Source of the DNA: Magnetospirillum fulvum | GTDB taxonomy: Bacteria; Pseudomonadota; Alphaproteobacteria; Rhodospirillales; Magnetospirillaceae | DNA: 64,000 bases | Reading direction: 5' to 3' | Assembly: GCF_900108475.1 (NCBI RefSeq) | Contig: NZ_FNWO01000008.1 | Location: forward strand, 124,001 to 188,000 | Shown here: positions 17,544 through 27,228 of the stretch, piece after piece | Position numbering within the stretch: position 1 is the stretch's first letter | How the letters are laid out: each line of letters opens with the position of its first letter | The notes under the pieces: model-generated | The model's input: the letters and a program-made list of their open reading frames with translations, nothing else | Told to the model about the DNA's origin: nothing | Databases searched by the model: none | Made by a program: the position numbers and the translations under genes

Positions 17544-20245
17544 GTCCCTTCCGGTTCGGCATCGGCGCTGATGCGCGCCGCCAAACCATCGATGTCGTGG
17601 GATTGCGGCAGGTGAATGACGATGGCGGCTCCAGCCCCGTTCAGCCCCGGCTCGGCCTTGATGGTGCCGCCATGGGCTTCGACGATCCCCCGGCAGATCG
17701 CCAGCCCCAACCCGGTGCCGGCCGCCTTCGAGTCTCCGTGATCGACTCGATAGAACATGTCGAACACCTTCTCGCTCGCCTCCGGCGGGATGCCGGGGCC
17801 CTGGTCGATGACCTCGATGGTGACGTAATTCGGAGTCCGCCGCGCCCAGACCTTCACCACCGTGCCCGGAGGAGCATATTTGCAGGCATTGTCGAGCAAG
17901 TTGAAGAACACCTGCTCCATCAGCACCGGATCGACGCAGAGCAGCAGCACGCCCGGATCGATATCCACCTTGATGGTGTGGTCGCGGGCGAGACGTCCGG
18001 TTCGCTCCACCGCCGCACCGACGATATCGTTGAGATCGGCCCAGTCTGCCCTCGGCTTCAGCGCCCCCGCCCCCAGTTTGGTCATGTCGAGCAGGTTCTG
18101 GACAAAGCGGTTCAGACGCTCGGCTTCATCCTGAATGGTCTGGGTCAGCTCGTGGCGGTTGGCATGATCCATCATGTCGTCATAGTTTTGCAGGCTCGAT
18201 GCCGCCCCCATGATCGAGACCAGCGGCGTCCTCAGATCATGGGACAAGGACGACAGCAGGGCGGAACGCAAGCGTTCCCGTTCGGTGGCGACACGAGCGG
18301 TTTCGATGTCGGCCACCAGGGTCGTGCGCTCGATGGCCACCGCCGCCTGATCGGCCAGAGTTTCCAGCAGGCGCATCTGCTCGGGCGACGGCATGTCGGC
18401 ATCCTCGCTCATCTGGACCCCCAACACACCGAACGGCCCTCGCGCCGTCTTCAGCGGCAGGAACAACCACAGTGATGTCGGCAGCGTCGTCGAGCCTCGT
18501 CCAGCCAACTTGCCATGAGTCCAGGTCCAGTCGGCCGCCGCCGCAGACCGGTCGTCCAACTGATCCTCTGGCGGATAGCCGGCGGCGATGGACAAACCCG
18601 CGCCATCCGGCAGCAGCACCAGCGATTTGCCGTGGATGGTGGTCGCGACGTGGTGGACCACCGCCCACAGAACGTCGTCCAGAGTCACCGCCGCCGTGAC
18701 CTTGCGGCCGAAATCGTAGAGATTGGTCGTCCGTCGGGCGCTTTCCCGCGTTGCCAGGATCTGGGCACGCAGCCGACTGGCCATGTTGGAGACGATCACC
18801 GCGGCAATCAGGAAAAACACCAAGGTCAGGATGTTCTTGGTGTCGCTGACCGCAAAAGTCCAGCGCGGCTCGGTGAAGAAGAAGTTGAAGGCGAAGAAAC
18901 TGGCCACCGAAGCCACGATGGCCGGACGCAGCCCCGAGCGCATCGCCACCACCATCACCGCCAGCAGGAAGGCCACCGAAATGCTGGCGGCGGGAAGCCA
19001 CCTGTCGATCAGGAAGCCGATGCCGGTGGCGCCGCTGACGCACAGCGCGGCAAACGCCAGATTGATCCAGTCCGGTTTCTCCTTGATCTTCGGTCGTCGT
19101 AGGCTCGGGACAGGCTTTTCGTCATCCTGGCCGCCGACCACGAAGACGTTGAAGTCGCCGCTTTCGGCGAACAGCCGTTCCGTCACCGATTTTCCAATGC
19201 GCCAGCGGCGGGGCCGCGCCCGGCCGACGACGATCTGGGTGGCGTTGCGCTCCCGAGCGTAATCGAGCACGGTGGTGACGACGTCGTCGCCTTGCAGCAG
19301 CGCGGTTTCGCCGCCCAATTGCTGGGCCAGGCGCAACGCCTCGGAGATTCGATCCTTGTCGGCTTCGGTCAGCGTATGGGACGTCGATGTCTCTACCGTT
19401 ACCACCACCCAGGCGGCACCACGGCGGTCGGCGGCCCGCTTGGCCACCCGGACCAGCTTGGCCGCTTCGACCCGCTCGTCGATGCAGACCAAGATCCGCT
19501 CGCGGGTCGGCCATGGCCCCGGAATGGCGTGAGTCCGCATGTAATCGACCATCTGGGCATCGACCCGCTCGGCGGCGTGGCGCAACGCCATCTCGCGCAG
19601 CGCGGTGAGATTGCCCGGCGAGAAGAAGTTCCCCACCGCCCGCTTGGCCTGTTCGGGAACATAGACCTTGCCCTCGTGCAGCCGCTTGATCAGTTCCTGC
19701 GGCGGCAGATCGATCAGCGCGATCTCGTCGGCCGACGACAGCACGCTGTCGGGCAGGGTTTCGCGCACCTTGACGCCGGAAATCTGCTCGACGATGTCGT
19801 TGAGGCTTTCCAGATGCTGAATGTTCAGTGTGCTGAAGACGTCGATGCCCGCGGCAAGAATCTCCTCCACATCCTGCCAGCGCTTGAGGTGGCGCGAACC
19901 GGGAACATTGGTGTGGGCCAGTTCGTCCACCAGCACCAATTGCGGGTGACGGGCCAGGATGGCGTCGAGGTCCATTTCCCGGAAACTTTTGCCCCGGTAC
20001 TCCATCTGCCGCGCGGGTAGGACATCGAGACCGCCGAGTTGCGCCTCGGTCTCGCGCCGACCATGGGTTTCGACCACACCCGCGACGATGTCCACCCCCT
20101 CACGCCGACGCTCGGCGGCCGCCTGAAGCATGGCGTAGGTTTTGCCGACGCCGGGAGCGGCACCGAGAAAAATTTTCAGCCTCCCGTGCGATTCACGCTG
20201 GGCGACGGCCAGGAGGGCATCGGGCGAGGGCCGGTCGTCGTTCAT
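17540..20245 (-). CDS. kdpD: KdpD osmosensitive potassium sensor kinase
   Basis: 901 residues with the full family architecture. The N-terminal KdpD domain has a Walker A motif in LGAAPGVGKTYAML and a Walker B-like LVLVDELAHTNVPGS. A universal-stress-protein domain covers about residues 250-370. Four membrane helices (DUF4118, about 400-490) are followed by a GAF region, a HisKA domain with phospho-His in SSLSHDLRTPLVSIMG, and a HATPase_c domain (N box FNLLDNACKYAPPG; GTGLGLAICRGIV). It senses K+ limitation and phosphorylates KdpE. It starts 10 nt after a remnant of a kdpC gene, the spacing expected for an ancestral kdpC-kdpD junction. Confidence 0.95.
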   Translation of the reverse strand: MNDDRPSPDALLAVAQRESHGRLKIFLGAAPGVGKTYAMLQAAAERRREGVDIVAGVVETHGRRETEAQLGGLDVLPARQMEYRGKSFREMDLDAILARHPQLVLVDELAHTNVPGSRHLKRWQDVEEILAAGIDVFSTLNIQHLESLNDIVEQISGVKVRETLPDSVLSSADEIALIDLPPQELIKRLHEGKVYVPEQAKRAVGNFFSPGNLTALREMALRHAAERVDAQMVDYMRTHAIPGPWPTRERILVCIDERVEAAKLVRVAKRAADRRGAAWVVVTVETSTSHTLTEADKDRISEALRLAQQLGGETALLQGDDVVTTVLDYARERNATQIVVGRARPRRWRIGKSVTERLFAESGDFNVFVVGGQDDEKPVPSLRRPKIKEKPDWINLAFAALCVSGATGIGFLIDRWLPAASISVAFLLAVMVVAMRSGLRPAIVASVASFFAFNFFFTEPRWTFAVSDTKNILTLVFFLIAAVIVSNMASRLRAQILATRESARRTTNLYDFGRKVTAAVTLDDVLWAVVHHVATTIHGKSLVLLPDGAGLSIAAGYPPEDQLDDRSAAAADWTWTHGKLAGRGSTTLPTSLWLFLPLKTARGPFGVLGVQMSEDADMPSPEQMRLLETLADQAAVAIERTTLVADIETARVATERERLRSALLSSLSHDLRTPLVSIMGAASSLQNYDDMMDHANRHELTQTIQDEAERLNRFVQNLLDMTKLGAGALKPRADWADLNDIVGAAVERTGRLARDHTIKVDIDPGVLLLCVDPVLMEQVFFNLLDNACKYAPPGTVVKVWARRTPNYVTIEVIDQGPGIPPEASEKVFDMFYRVDHGDSKAAGTGLGLAICRGIVEAHGGTIKAEPGLNGAGAAIVIHLPQSHDIDGLAARISADAEPEGT

Positions 20246-20255
20246 GGCGTCGGCA

Positions 20256-20405
20256 TCATTTCATCGGCCATTGGGCGTCCAATTCCAGGTTGAGCGTTCG
20301 AATGTCGATCATACCTGCCTTCACGCTCGAGGCATCGACAAGATGACGAACGGAATCGGTGGTGATGCCTCGGGCGGCGGCGCGGAGGAGAGAGCGGGAC
20401 AGCAT
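20256..20405 (-). pseudogene. 3' remnant of a second kdpC
   Basis: A 49-codon frame whose last part, GMIDIRTLNLELDAQWP, aligns with the KdpC C-terminus found intact in this window (SRVNVLKLNLALDERRP). Upstream, RAAARGITTDSVRHLVDAS aligns with KdpC VAKARHIPEGDLRALVAAH. About eight residues of the family's TEGRVFGILGE segment are missing, and nothing of the N-terminal membrane anchor remains. It lies directly before kdpD, where kdpC would stand in a standard kdpFABCDE operon. It is a non-functional scar. Confidence 0.65.
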
Positions 20406-20422
20406 GCCCAGGCGCGGGACCT

Positions 20423-21130
20423 TCACGATCCGTCGCCCTTGGACAACTGGTCGCCCGACGTTTTCAAACGGTAGCCGACCCCAGGCTCGGTAACGATGAG
20501 GGTCGGGCGCGAGGGAATCCGCTCCAGCTTTTCCCGCAATTGCATGATGTAGACCCGGAGGTAGGTGACGCCGTCTCCCCGGACCGTCTTCCAAACCGCC
20601 TTGAGCAGGGCATGATGGGAGATGACGTGATCGGGCGTGGAGGCCAGGACTTTCAGAAGATCGAATTCCCGTTTGGTCAGATGAACATCGCGGCCGTTGC
20701 GGGTGATGCGGCGCTCACTCAGATCAATGCGAAGGTCGCCGACCACCACCAGTGCGGGCTTGAGGAGAGGCCGCGAAGTCCTGAGGGCGGCACGCATCCG
20801 CGCCATCAACTCGCCGATGCCGAACGGCTTGACCACATAATCGTCGGCGCCACGATCGAGCGCTTCAACCTTGGTCGCTTCGTCGGCACGGTTCGACAGC
20901 ACGATGATCGGCGCCGCGCTTCGTCGTCGAATCGAGCTGATGACCTCCAGGCCGGTCATGTCCGAAACTCCCGGATCGAGGATGATGAGATCGTACTTGC
21001 GTCCCTGGCAGAGACGGAGGCCGTCCGACGCGTTTTCGGCCTCCGCCACCCGGTGGCCGCAGGTTTCCAGGCTGACGCCCAGGAACCTGCGGACCTGCGG
21101 GTCCTCATCGACGACCAGGACGCGCGCCAT
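20423..21130 (-). CDS. Second KdpE-like response regulator
   Basis: 235 residues, OmpR family and clearly homologous to the KdpE at 16.9 kb. The receiver is RVLVVDEDPQVRRFLGVSLE with Asp in LIILDPGVSDMTG (the usual LGLPD reads PGVSD) and Lys in VKPFG. The DNA-binding domain has HLTKREFDLLKVLASTPDHV and YLRVYIMQLREKLE. It lies 16 nt downstream of kdpC in the same direction and has no kinase of its own, so it may be phosphorylated by the neighbouring KdpD. The unusual PGVSD loop may alter that. Likely acquired with, or left by, rearrangement of the kdp locus. Confidence 0.85.
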   Translation of the reverse strand: MARVLVVDEDPQVRRFLGVSLETCGHRVAEAENASDGLRLCQGRKYDLIILDPGVSDMTGLEVISSIRRRSAAPIIVLSNRADEATKVEALDRGADDYVVKPFGIGELMARMRAALRTSRPLLKPALVVVGDLRIDLSERRITRNGRDVHLTKREFDLLKVLASTPDHVISHHALLKAVWKTVRGDGVTYLRVYIMQLREKLERIPSRPTLIVTEPGVGYRLKTSGDQLSKGDGS

Positions 21131-21146
21131 GATCGCTTCGCTCGTC

Positions 21147-21764
21147 CTATTTCGCCAAAGGTCTACGCTCGTCGAGGGCGAGGTTGAGCTTCAGCACGTT
21201 GACCCTGGATTCGCCGAGGATGCCGAACACGCGACCCTCGGTGTGGGCCGCCACCAGCGCCCGCAAATCCCCTTCCGGGATATGGCGGGCCTTGGCGACG
21301 CGGGGGGTCTGGTACTCGGCCGCGGCGGGCGAGATGTGCGGATCAAGCCCGCTGCCCGAGGCGGTGACCAGATCCACCGGAACCGGTCCCCGCGCATCGG
21401 GGTTCTCGGCCTTGATCTGGTCCACCAGAGCCTGGGTCGATTCGATGTAGGCCTTGGAACTGGGCGAGGCGTTGGAGCCCATCGAATTGGCGGCATTGTA
21501 GGGCGATGGAACGGTCTTGGTGGAATCCGCCGGGTCGGCGCCGGTGGTGGCCGAGGGGCGGGAATGGAAGTATTCCGGCGTCTCGAAACTCTGGCCGATC
21601 AGGGCCGAGCCCACCATCTGGCCGTTCTTCTCGATCAGGCTGCCATGGGCTTGCCGGGGAAACAGCGTTCCGGCGAGGCCGGTCATCGCCAGCGGATAAG
21701 CCAGCCCCAGCAGCACGGTCAGCAGCAGGGTCAGCAGGATCGCGGGAAGGATTTGCTTGATCAT
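21147..21764 (-). CDS. kdpC: KdpC, potassium-transporting ATPase C subunit
   Basis: 205 residues from the ATG preceded by GGAGTGACT. One N-terminal membrane helix (ILPAILLTLLLTVLLGLAYP) is followed by the periplasmic domain with GQSFETPEYFHSRPSATTG, PVDLVTASGSGLDPHIS and the terminal VNVLKLNLALDE. KdpC stabilises KdpB and promotes ATP-driven transport. It is in the kdpFABC order, 16 nt after kdpB. Confidence 0.95.
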   Translation of the reverse strand: MIKQILPAILLTLLLTVLLGLAYPLAMTGLAGTLFPRQAHGSLIEKNGQMVGSALIGQSFETPEYFHSRPSATTGADPADSTKTVPSPYNAANSMGSNASPSSKAYIESTQALVDQIKAENPDARGPVPVDLVTASGSGLDPHISPAAAEYQTPRVAKARHIPEGDLRALVAAHTEGRVFGILGESRVNVLKLNLALDERRPLAK

Positions 21765-21780
21765 ATGAGTCACTCCGGGA

Positions 21781-23853
21781 TCAGGCGAGGCCGAGGGCCG
21801 TGACCAGCAGGTCGATCGCCTTGATGCCGATGAAGGGAACAATGATGCCGCCCAGTCCGTAGACCAGGAGATTGCGGCGCAGCAGCGTCTCGGCGGCGGC
21901 GGGCTTGTATCTCACGCCTTTGAGAGCCAGCGGGATCAGCGCGATGATAATCAGGGCGTTGAAGATGATCGCCGACAAGATGGCGCTTTGCGGGCTGGCC
22001 AGCCCCATGACGTTGAGCGCCTGGAGTTGGGGATAGGAAACCATGAACATCGCCGGGATGATGGCGAAATACTTGGCGATGTCGTTGGAGATCGAGAAAG
22101 TGGTGAGCGAGCCCCGGCTCATCAGCAGCTGCTTGCCGATCATCACGATCTCGATCAGTTTGGTCGGGTCGCTTTCGAGATCGACCATGTTTCCGGCCTC
22201 GCGCGCCGCCTGGGTGCCGGTGTTCATCGCGACCCCCACGTCGGCCTGGGCCAAAGCGGGGGCGTCGTTGGATCCGTCGCCGCACATCGCCACCAGCCGC
22301 CCGCCCGCCTGCTCCTTGCGGATCAGATCGAGCTTGTTCTCCGGAGTCGCCTCGGCCAGGAAGTCATCGACCCCGGCTTCGGCGGCGATGGCGGCGGCGG
22401 TCAGCGGATTATCGCCGGTGATCATCACCGTGCGGATCCCCATGGCGCGGAGCGTGGCGAAGCGCTCGCGGATGCCGGGCTTGACGATGTCCTTGAGATA
22501 GATGACGCCGAGCAGGCGGCTGCCGCGGGCCACCACCAGCGGCGTGCCGCCTGCCTTGGCCACCCGTTCGACCGTCTGGACCAATTCTTTCGGCACGCCG
22601 CCGGGGGTTCTGCCCTCTTTTGCGGCAACATGGTTGGTGACGGAATCGCTTGCCCCCTTGCGGATTTCCATCAGGCCCGACGGGGTTTCGACATTCACCC
22701 CCGACATGCGGGTATGCGCCGAGAAGGGGACGAAGGTGGTGGCCCGGCCCAAGGCCGGGTCGGTCAGTCCGAACCGGCTGCGCGCCAGCGCCACGATCGA
22801 CTTGCCCTCGGGGGTCTCGTCGGCCAGGGACGACAGGAAGGCGGCCTCGGCCAGTTCGCGCTCGTTGACGTTGGGCAGCGCGATGAATTCCGCCGCCTGA
22901 CGAGCGCCCAGCGTGATGGTGCCGGTCTTGTCCAGCAGCAGCACGTCGATGTCGCCTGCCGCCTCGACGGCGCGGCCCGACTTGGCGATGACGTTGAAGC
23001 GCACCAGCCGGTCCATACCGGCGATGCCGATCGCCGACAGCAAGCCCCCGATGGTGGTGGGGATCAGGGTGACCAGAAGGGCGATCAGGAACACCACCGG
23101 AATGACCGTCCCCGAATAGCTGGCGAAGGCGGGAAGCGTGGTGCAGACGATCAGGAACACCAGGGTCAGGCCCACCAGCAGAATGGTCAGGGCGATTTCG
23201 TTGGGGGTCTTCTGGCGCTTGGCCCCTTCCACCAGGGCGATCATCCGGTCGAGGAAGCTTTCGCCCGGATTGGCGGTGATGCGCACGACGACGCGGTCGG
23301 AGACGACGCGGGTGCCGCCGGTGACCGCCGAGCGGTCGCCGCCGGATTCGCGGATGACCGGAGCCGATTCGCCGGTGATGGCGCTTTCGTCGATGGTGGC
23401 GATGCCCGCCACCACCTCGCCGTCGCCGGGAATGGTGTCGCCCACCTCGCACACCACCAGATCGCCGGTCCGCAAGCTGGTCGCCGCAACCGACTTGAAG
23501 GCGGAAGCCTCGGCCGAGGCCACCTTCTTGGCGGCGGTTTCGGTCTTGGTCTTGCGCAGGGACTCGGCCTGGGCCTTGCCGCGCCCTTCCGCGACGGCTT
23601 CGGCGAAATTGGCGAAGATCACGGTGAACCACAGCCAGGCGGCGATCTGGCCGACGACTGCCGTGTACTCGCCGCCGATGGCGACGTCGCGGAAGAACAA
23701 AACGGTGGACAGGACCGCCACCACCGCCGTGGTGAACATCACGGGGTTACGGACCAGATCCCTGGGCTCCAGCTTGACGAAGGCGGAGACGATTGCCGGC
23801 CGAATGATCGAACCGTCGAACAGGGACAGGTCCTGCGGACGATGGATAGCCAT
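21781..23853 (-). CDS. kdpB: KdpB, P-type ATPase subunit of K+ transporter
   Basis: 690 residues. P-type ATPase motifs are present: actuator TGESAPV ([14 protein letters not shown]), phosphorylation DKTGTIT ([13 protein letters not shown]), hinge [20 protein letters not shown], and KdpB-specific [16 protein letters not shown]. Hydrophobic segments fit seven membrane helices. It hydrolyses ATP to power K+ uptake through KdpA. It lies 12 nt after kdpA and is co-transcribed. Confidence 0.97.
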   Translation of the reverse strand: MAIHRPQDLSLFDGSIIRPAIVSAFVKLEPRDLVRNPVMFTTAVVAVLSTVLFFRDVAIGGEYTAVVGQIAAWLWFTVIFANFAEAVAEGRGKAQAESLRKTKTETAAKKVASAEASAFKSVAATSLRTGDLVVCEVGDTIPGDGEVVAGIATIDESAITGESAPVIRESGGDRSAVTGGTRVVSDRVVVRITANPGESFLDRMIALVEGAKRQKTPNEIALTILLVGLTLVFLIVCTTLPAFASYSGTVIPVVFLIALLVTLIPTTIGGLLSAIGIAGMDRLVRFNVIAKSGRAVEAAGDIDVLLLDKTGTITLGARQAAEFIALPNVNERELAEAAFLSSLADETPEGKSIVALARSRFGLTDPALGRATTFVPFSAHTRMSGVNVETPSGLMEIRKGASDSVTNHVAAKEGRTPGGVPKELVQTVERVAKAGGTPLVVARGSRLLGVIYLKDIVKPGIRERFATLRAMGIRTVMITGDNPLTAAAIAAEAGVDDFLAEATPENKLDLIRKEQAGGRLVAMCGDGSNDAPALAQADVGVAMNTGTQAAREAGNMVDLESDPTKLIEIVMIGKQLLMSRGSLTTFSISNDIAKYFAIIPAMFMVSYPQLQALNVMGLASPQSAILSAIIFNALIIIALIPLALKGVRYKPAAAETLLRRNLLVYGLGGIIVPFIGIKAIDLLVTALGLA

Positions 23854-23865
23854 GGAATGATCCCT

Positions 23866-25593
23866 CTAAAACAGGGTGCCAGCGCCGAGCGCGAAATGCT
23901 CGACGATCGGACCCAAGGCAAGAACCGGGAAGAAGGTCAGGCCGCCGATCACCACGATGACGGCGATCAGAAGGCCGATGAACAGCGAGCCGTGGGTGGG
24001 GAAGGTGCCGACCGACGGCGGTACGATCTTCTTGGCCGCCAGCGAACCGGCGATGGCCAGAGTCGGCACGATGATCAGGAACCGCCCGATCAGCATCGCC
24101 GCCGCCAGGGTGGTGTTGTAGAATGTCGTATTGCCCGACAGGCCAGCGAAAGCGGAGCCGTTATTGCCGGTGGCCGAGCTGTAGGCATACAGCACCTCGC
24201 TCAACCCATGCGGCCCGGGAGCGGCGATCGAGGACAGCCCCACCGGAAGCACCATGGCGACCGCGCTGAAGCCCAAGATCGACAGTGGGAAGATCAGAAT
24301 GCACAGCACCGCCAGCTTGACCTCGCGGGCCTCCATCTTCTTGCCGAGATATTCCGGGGTGCGCCCCACCATCAGACCGGCGATGAACACGGTGACGATG
24401 ACGAAGACGATCATGCCGTGCAGACCACAGCCGACGCCGCCGAAGACCACCTCGCCCAGCATCATGTTGACCATCGGCACCATGCCGCCCAGCGGCATGA
24501 AGCTGTCATGCATCGCATTGACCGCGCCGGTCGAGGTTCCGGTGGTGGTGGCGGCGAAGATCGCCGAATTGGCGATGCCCAGGCGAACCTCCTTGCCTTC
24601 CATGTTGCCGCCGGGGGCACGGTCGCCGGAGGCGACATCGACGCCCATCGCCTGAAGCTGCGGATTGCCGCCGGCCTCGGCCCAGTAGCAGACGCTGATG
24701 CCGATCGCCAGCATGGTCGCCATGGCGAGGTAGAGCGCGCGGGCCTGCCGCCTGTCGCCGATCATGCGGCCGAAGGCGAACACCAGCCCGGCCGAGATCA
24801 GCACCTCGCCCGCAATCTCGATCAGGTTGCTGAGCGCCGTCGGGTTCTCGAAGGGATGGGAGGAATTGGCGTTGAAGAACCCGCCGCCATTGGTGCCGAG
24901 ATGCTTGATCGCCACCTGGCTGGCCACCGGTCCCTGGGCGATCACCTGCTTGGCGCCTTCGAGCGTGGTCGCTTCGACATAGGCGTCGAGATTCTGCGGC
25001 ATGCCCTGCCAGACCAGCGCCAGGGTGACCAAGACGGCCAGCGGCAACAGGACGTACAGGATGGAGCGGACGGAATCGACGTAGAAATTGCCCACCGTCT
25101 TCGCCTGCCGACGGGCAAAGCCGCGCACCAGCGCCACCAGAACCGCCATGCCGGTCGCCGCCGAGGTGAAGTTCTTCACCGTCATGCCCAGCATCTGGGT
25201 GAGGTAGGCCATGGTGCTTTCGCCGCCATAGTTCTGCCAGTTGGTGTTGGTGGTGAAACTGACGGCGGTGTTGAAGGCAAGGTCGGGGGCGACGGCGGAC
25301 ATCTCGGCCGGGTTGAGCGGCAGCCACGCCTGAAGCCGCATCACGGCGTATATCAGCAGCAGCCCGGCCACACTGAACACCAGGCAAGAGAAGGCGTAGA
25401 CCGTCCAATGCTGCTCCTGGTCCGGCTTGATCAGGCAGATCTTGTAGATGAGGCGCTCGATCGGCTTGAGGACCGGATCGAACCAAGTCCTTTCCCCGGT
25501 AAAGACCCGCGCCATGTAGGCCCCAAGGGGGATGGCGCCTGCCGTCAGCACGGCGAAAAAGATGACGATTTGCAGAATGCCCGCGGCGTTCAC
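23866..25593 (-). CDS. kdpA: KdpA, K+-translocating subunit
   Basis: 575 residues from a GTG start ([13 protein letters not shown]) that has GGAG just upstream; the frame extends further but overlaps kdpF. It is a polytopic membrane protein of the SKT superfamily with four selectivity-filter-like segments, including [42 protein letters not shown] and [17 protein letters not shown]. It binds and conducts K+ in the Kdp complex. Confidence 0.96.
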   Translation of the reverse strand: MNAAGILQIVIFFAVLTAGAIPLGAYMARVFTGERTWFDPVLKPIERLIYKICLIKPDQEQHWTVYAFSCLVFSVAGLLLIYAVMRLQAWLPLNPAEMSAVAPDLAFNTAVSFTTNTNWQNYGGESTMAYLTQMLGMTVKNFTSAATGMAVLVALVRGFARRQAKTVGNFYVDSVRSILYVLLPLAVLVTLALVWQGMPQNLDAYVEATTLEGAKQVIAQGPVASQVAIKHLGTNGGGFFNANSSHPFENPTALSNLIEIAGEVLISAGLVFAFGRMIGDRRQARALYLAMATMLAIGISVCYWAEAGGNPQLQAMGVDVASGDRAPGGNMEGKEVRLGIANSAIFAATTTGTSTGAVNAMHDSFMPLGGMVPMVNMMLGEVVFGGVGCGLHGMIVFVIVTVFIAGLMVGRTPEYLGKKMEAREVKLAVLCILIFPLSILGFSAVAMVLPVGLSSIAAPGPHGLSEVLYAYSSATGNNGSAFAGLSGNTTFYNTTLAAAMLIGRFLIIVPTLAIAGSLAAKKIVPPSVGTFPTHGSLFIGLLIAVIVVIGGLTFFPVLALGPIVEHFALGAGTLF

Positions 25594-25603
25594 GGCCGTT
25601 CTC

Positions 25604-25693
25604 CTAGAAGCGTTCGGGACGGACGAGGGCATAGACCAGGTAGACCGCCAGGCCCGCCACGGTGATGCCCCCAAAGATCAGATCAAAAGTCAT
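25604..25693 (-). CDS. kdpF: KdpF, small stabilising subunit
   Basis: 29 residues, [20 protein letters not shown] then YALVRPERF. The single membrane helix and LVRPERF end are diagnostic of KdpF. It lies 10 nt before the kdpA GTG. It stabilises the KdpABC complex in the membrane. Confidence 0.93.
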   Translation of the reverse strand: MTFDLIFGGITVAGLAVYLVYALVRPERF

Positions 25694-25709
25694 GGGATGG
25701 ATCCCCCCC

Positions 25710-25793
25710 TCAGATGCGCTCGCAGGCGCGAACGAACCCGCCGGTCAGGGCGAAGAAGGCAAGCGCGGCAACGACGAACACGATGTCGAACAT
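25710..25793 (-). CDS. 27-residue membrane peptide heading the kdp operon
   Basis: The peptide is MFDIVFVVAALAFFALTGGF followed by VRACERI. A GGAG ribosome site stands 7 nt before the ATG and the stop is 16 nt before kdpF. One hydrophobic helix and the R-A-C-E/D-R ending recur in short frames upstream of kdpF in other alphaproteobacteria, from memory. It probably associates with the Kdp complex or tunes translation of kdpF. Function unproven. Confidence 0.7.
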   Translation of the reverse strand: MFDIVFVVAALAFFALTGGFVRACERI

Positions 25794-25868
25794 CGGTGCT
25801 CTCCGGTTGAAATTTCAGATGGTCGGAACCTACGCCGACCCGGCATCAAGGTTCCAAGCGGGAGTCCA

Positions 25869-25884
25869 TAAAGGAATCGTAAAG
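25869..25884 (-). promoter_or_regulatory. Possible KdpE operator (phased TTTA direct repeats)
   Basis: On the minus strand ctttacgattcctttatgg holds two CTTTA copies exactly 11 bp apart (TAAAG at 25869 and 25880 on plus). OmpR/KdpE regulators bind such helically phased T-rich direct repeats upstream of kdpF. It is 76 bp upstream of the first kdp start codon and just inside the end of the neighbouring small-gene intergenic region. Confidence 0.4.
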
Positions 25885-25890
25885 ACCTTC

Positions 25891-26058
25891 TTACCCGCGC
25901 TGTCTGAGGGCGGCTCGGCCGCGCTCGATGGCTGTCCGAAGATCGCCCTCGGACAGGCGGTCGCAGCGTAACAGGGCGTGAAGGACGGGATCGGCCAGAA
26001 GGTCCGTCAGCGTCGGCTCGTCGCCAGCGCGCGCGAACGGGGCGGTCTGCGTCGTCAT
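25891..26058 (-). CDS. Small hypothetical protein coupled to rlpA-like gene
   Basis: 55 residues (MTTQTAPFARAGDEPTLTDL then LADPVLHALLRCDRLSEGDL and a basic tail). The ATG overlaps the stop of the preceding rlpA-like gene as ATGA, so translation is coupled. The PTLTDLLADPVLHALL pattern resembles short alphaproteobacterial proteins of unknown function. It is soluble and predicted helical. A longer start (MAHRIP) is possible. Confidence 0.6.
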   Translation of the reverse strand: MTTQTAPFARAGDEPTLTDLLADPVLHALLRCDRLSEGDLRTAIERGRAALRQRG

Positions 26059-26477
26059 CGGGATGCGATGCGCCATGTCCGCTCCTGCGGTTTGATCAGG
26101 GAGATCGAGACCGGAGCGATGCCGTCGGCCAATAGACCGAGATCGCGCGCTGCGCGCTCGGACAGGTCGATGATGCGGCCTTTGACGAAGGGGCCGCGAT
26201 CGTTGATGCGAACCACCACCGAAACCCCAGTTTTGCGGTTGATCACTTTGACCCTGGAGCCGAACGGCAGTCGCAGATGGGCGGCGGTCGCCATGCGGGA
26301 ATCGTGGATTTCGCCGTTGGCGGTGCGGCGGCCCACGTGCCCCTTGCCGTACCAGGACGCGATGCCATTTTGGGGACCGGGCTCTTCGCCGCGGGCGGCG
26401 GCGCACTGCGCCAAGCTGCAAACGGCGATGAACGCCACCGCAGCGGCAAGATGGGGAACGCTATGGACAATACGCAT
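26055..26477 (-). CDS. RlpA-like septal-ring/cell-wall protein
   Basis: 140 residues with a strong ribosome site (aaggagg) before the ATG at 26477. A signal peptide (MRIVHSVPHLAAAVAFIAV to AAARG) is followed by the double-psi beta-barrel: GIASWYGKGHVGRRTANGE, ATAAHLRLPFGSRVKVIN, VVVRINDRGPFVKGRIIDLS, AARDLGL. Asp in NDRGPF and the ASWYG segment are RlpA signatures. RlpA cleaves denuded glycan strands in some bacteria. There is no SPOR domain, so this is a short family member. Confidence 0.9.
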   Translation of the reverse strand: MRIVHSVPHLAAAVAFIAVCSLAQCAAARGEEPGPQNGIASWYGKGHVGRRTANGEIHDSRMATAAHLRLPFGSRVKVINRKTGVSVVVRINDRGPFVKGRIIDLSERAARDLGLLADGIAPVSISLIKPQERTWRIASR

Positions 26478-26660
26478 GAAACCTCCTTGACGCTGCACGC
26501 GGATCGACCCTAAGCGCCTTGTCGATAAGGTCTCGATACGGTTTTTCGACGACACCGCGTAAGGATCCGTTGATGCGCTGCTTACGCAAAACAGCGTGGA
26601 AGCATGATTGTCGTGGGGGGTAGGTTTGCCCCATCGTCAATTGGTTAGGACTGGTCCACC

Positions 26661-27122
26661 ATGTCGATCGCCTTGAAATTGCAGCCTTCCCCTCTTCCTT
26701 CCACCCCGGTTCAGTGCAGCCCCCAGAGTCTCCTTGCCGCCACCGCCATTCGGGCGGATGACCGGGTGGTGGTGATCGGGCCAGGCGCTTTCGATCACCT
26801 ACCCGGGCTGGCCCGGAGCGGATGCAAGCGCGCAGTCGCCCTGCGCTCGGCCTCTTTCGGACGGCGTGAGATGGGGGCGGCCGATGTGATCTGGTTCACT
26901 GGGGTCGAGACGATCGGTGCCGACCTTCATGACGCCATCGAACACCTGGAGACATCGCGTATTGTCGTCATGGAACTGGCGCATGACGGCGCCAAGGCCG
27001 GGCTGGCCCCCTTCCTCGGACAATTACGCGCCAAGGGGCTGGCCGATCAGACGGTCAGCAAGGCCGGTGGCCGGACCCTGATGGTGGCGTCGCGTCCCGC
27101 TTGGTTGCGTTGCGTTGTTTAG
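26661..27122 (+). CDS. Hypothetical protein with Rossmann-like core
   Basis: 153 residues. The segment ADDRVVVIGPGAFDHLPGLA has the beta-strand then G-x-G loop of a SAM/nucleotide-binding fold. It is followed by alternating strands (ADVIWFTGVETIG; SRIVVMELAH) and a basic C-terminus (GGRTLMVASRP). It resembles a degenerate methyltransferase core without an obvious catalytic motif. No family is named. It is a single gene with an ATG at 26661; the preceding 183 nt contain no other supported gene. Confidence 0.6.
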   Translation: MSIALKLQPSPLPSTPVQCSPQSLLAATAIRADDRVVVIGPGAFDHLPGLARSGCKRAVALRSASFGRREMGAADVIWFTGVETIGADLHDAIEHLETSRIVVMELAHDGAKAGLAPFLGQLRAKGLADQTVSKAGGRTLMVASRPAWLRCVV

Positions 27123-27228
27123 GGGACGAGGGATGCGTCATCAATGCCTTGATGGCCTGCGCGGCTCGGCCTCTGCTCATAGATCAAATAGTCATTTCAT
27201 AGGACGGTCGGTATAAGTCGCCGATGCC

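Noticed and set aside
21988-25665. A 1225-codon plus-strand frame opposite kdpB and kdpA
   Set aside because: High-GC antisense shadow, His/Gln/Arg/Gly-rich without domains; the minus strand carries unmistakable kdp genes.
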